Of a stretch of DNA of 8,299 bases, positions 7,338 through 8,299 are shown in pieces (positions within the stretch are counted from its first letter, which is position 1; each line of letters starts with the position of its first letter). The stretch is taken from contig CAMDZX010000084.1 of the NCBI GenBank assembly GCA_945910925.1, forward strand, positions 1 to 8,299. The letters are read 5' to 3'. The translations under genes were made by a program, and so were the position numbers. The notes beneath the pieces are model-generated. The model had not been told where the DNA came from and did not search any database. It was given only the letters and a program-made list of their open reading frames with translations. This stretch comes from an uncultured bacterium. GTDB lineage: Bacteria > Cyanobacteriota > Vampirovibrionia > Gastranaerophilales > Gastranaerophilaceae.

Positions 7338-7339
7338 GT

Positions 7340-8143
7340 TTAGTCTTCCAATGATTGATAACCTGATTTATGAGATTTTAGAGTAACACCTCTTTTTGAT
7401 GACTGTATAAACTCAATCATATCGTCTACGTATTTGTTTTGCGGAAGCTCTTTACGAATTTTTTCTATCGCTTGTGAAGTATTGTATTCATCGGATATAA
7501 GAAGTTTAAAGGCTTCATTTGCAACAGTTCTTTCTTCTTGAGAAACTCCCCTACGTTTGAGAGCAACTACATTCAATCCTCTAGGAACAGGCGGTCTGCC
7601 TTCACCTTTAGAATAAGGAAGAATGTCTTGACGTGCAGCTGAGAAACCGCTAATAATTGCCATTTTGCCAATTCTGATGTTTTGATGGAATACGCTCATG
7701 CCCCCAACAAAAGCACCAAACCCGACGTGAACATGTCCGCCTAATGTAACGAGGTTTGCAAGAATAACTTCATCTTCTAAAACACAATTATGTGCAACGT
7801 GAGAACCAACCATTAATAAACATTTTTTACCGACTCTTGTTGTGAAATCTCCGCAAGCAGCACCACGATGGACTGTTACATTTTCCTTTATGATAGTACC
7901 GTCACCGATTACTACTTTAGTTTCTTCACCTTTATAACCCAAATCTTGAGGTTCTGAACCGATTGTCGCAAAAGGAGAGATTGTACACCCTTCACCAATT
8001 TCTGCATATTCAATATATGCATTTGCAATTACTCTGGTTTTTGACCCTATTTTTACATTTTTACCAATAACAACATTTGGTCCTATAATCGCATCTTCTG
8101 CAATTTGTGCTGAAGGGTCAATTATTGCGGTTTTATCTATCAT
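7340..8143 (-). CDS. lpxA: UDP-N-acetylglucosamine acyltransferase LpxA
   Basis: First enzyme of lipid A synthesis: a cytoplasmic trimer moving a 3-hydroxyacyl chain from acyl carrier protein to the 3-OH of UDP-GlcNAc. The 267 residues comprise a left-handed beta helix of hexapeptide repeats (1 to about 180, e.g. IIGPNVVIGKNVKIG) and a helical C-terminus. From remembered E. coli numbering (offset 7), catalytic His125 is His118 (SHVAHNC), and His122, His144, His160, Gln161, Asn198, Arg204 and Arg205 match His115, His137, His153, Gln154, Asn191, Arg197 and Arg198. EPQD (64-67), HRG (92-94) and GLN...LKRRG are family signatures distinguishing it from LpxD. Gly173, part of the acyl ruler, is kept as Gly166, suggesting a longer chain of about C14. 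Lys76 is replaced by Gly69 and His191 by Pro184. The C-terminus is about 12 residues longer than in E. coli. The start has GGAGA seven bases upstream. No lpxC, fabZ or lpxD is adjacent. Confidence 0.95.
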   Translation of the reverse strand: MIDKTAIIDPSAQIAEDAIIGPNVVIGKNVKIGSKTRVIANAYIEYAEIGEGCTISPFATIGSEPQDLGYKGEETKVVIGDGTIIKENVTVHRGAACGDFTTRVGKKCLLMVGSHVAHNCVLEDEVILANLVTLGGHVHVGFGAFVGGMSVFHQNIRIGKMAIISGFSAARQDILPYSKGEGRPPVPRGLNVVALKRRGVSQEERTVANEAFKLLISDEYNTSQAIEKIRKELPQNKYVDDMIEFIQSSKRGVTLKSHKSGYQSLED

Positions 8144-8172
8144 AAATCTCTCTCCATATATGTATTCTTAAC

Positions 8173-8178
8173 ATTATA
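8173..8178 (-). promoter_or_regulatory. Candidate -10 box of lpxA
   Basis: The - strand reads a perfect TATAAT here, 29 bases upstream of the lpxA start codon, which would give a leader of roughly 20 bases carrying the GGAGA site (8151-8155). The -35 region is poor: TTCTAA at 8194-8199 with a 15-bp spacer is the best I see. The position between an upstream terminator and lpxA supports a promoter somewhere in this 100-base gap. Confidence 0.45.
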
Positions 8179-8247
8179 AGTATATTACAAATATTAGAAG
8201 TTTCTGCTTTTGTTTATATTATTTTAATATGATAGAAAATATTTCAT

Positions 8248-8275
8248 AAAAAAAACCTTCCGGAAATGGAAGGTT
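8248..8275 (-). terminator. Rho-independent terminator of a - strand gene beyond the right edge
   Basis: An 8-bp perfect stem (AACCTTCC at 8254-8261 with GGAAGGTT at 8268-8275) with a 6-base loop. Read on the - strand, the stem runs straight into eight T residues, the classic form. On the + strand a T6 run follows only after four extra bases, so it may work weakly in both directions. It implies a - strand gene ending just right of the window and separates it from lpxA. Confidence 0.82.
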
Positions 8276-8299
8276 GGAATTTTTTGTGTAATTCCTCGT

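Noticed and set aside
7327..7347. AAGAC...GTCTT inverted repeat across the helicase/lpxA junction as a bidirectional terminator
   Set aside because: The stem is 5 bp with an 11-base loop and no flanking T run on either strand.

Overview
The window is an AT-rich stretch (roughly one-third G+C by eye) of a bacterial chromosome. It is gene-dense, uses standard stop codons, and carries no mobile element, tRNA, rRNA or CRISPR. The lpxA gene implies an outer membrane with lipid A-type LPS. The DnaK, in contrast, is the short type without the roughly 25-residue N-terminal-domain insertion typical of most Gram-negatives. Together with the low G+C and the Ski2/Mtr4-like helicase with a disordered leader, this suggests a low-GC diderm of the Vampirovibrionia/Gastranaerophilales kind. 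That is a best guess from memory, not a proof; Negativicutes, Fusobacteria or Elusimicrobia are alternatives.

Left block (1-2550, + strand): a methionine-synthesis operon. It opens inside a MetH-type protein, of which only the cobalamin module (cap plus B12 Rossmann domain) is visible. That protein stops right after the B12 domain, so the AdoMet-dependent reactivation domain of classical MetH is missing. An ATGA overlap couples it to a 608-residue fusion of a zinc homocysteine S-methyltransferase and a 5,10-methylenetetrahydrofolate reductase. The visible modules cover methyl-THF formation, cobalamin carriage and homocysteine methylation. The folate-binding module, if present, lies left of the window.

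Middle block (2527-4919): a small, unrecognised 99-residue protein with a hydrophobic N-terminal segment lies on the - strand. Its 3' end overlaps the end of the reductase gene by 24 bp. It is divergent from dnaK, with a 199-bp AT-rich region between them. dnaK stands alone, without grpE, dnaJ or hrcA beside it, and is closed by a 14-bp-stem intrinsic terminator.

Right block (4998-8299): a 779-residue Ski2/Mtr4-like RNA helicase on the + strand runs tail-to-tail into lpxA on the - strand with only 2 bp between the stop codons. lpxA appears to be transcribed alone. A -10-like box lies just upstream of it, and before that a terminator closes a further - strand gene outside the window.

No obvious new multi-gene system is visible. 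The items most worth a second look are the rearranged, reactivation-domain-less methionine synthase, the compact Mtr4-like helicase with its unusual leader, and the orphan 99-residue gene.
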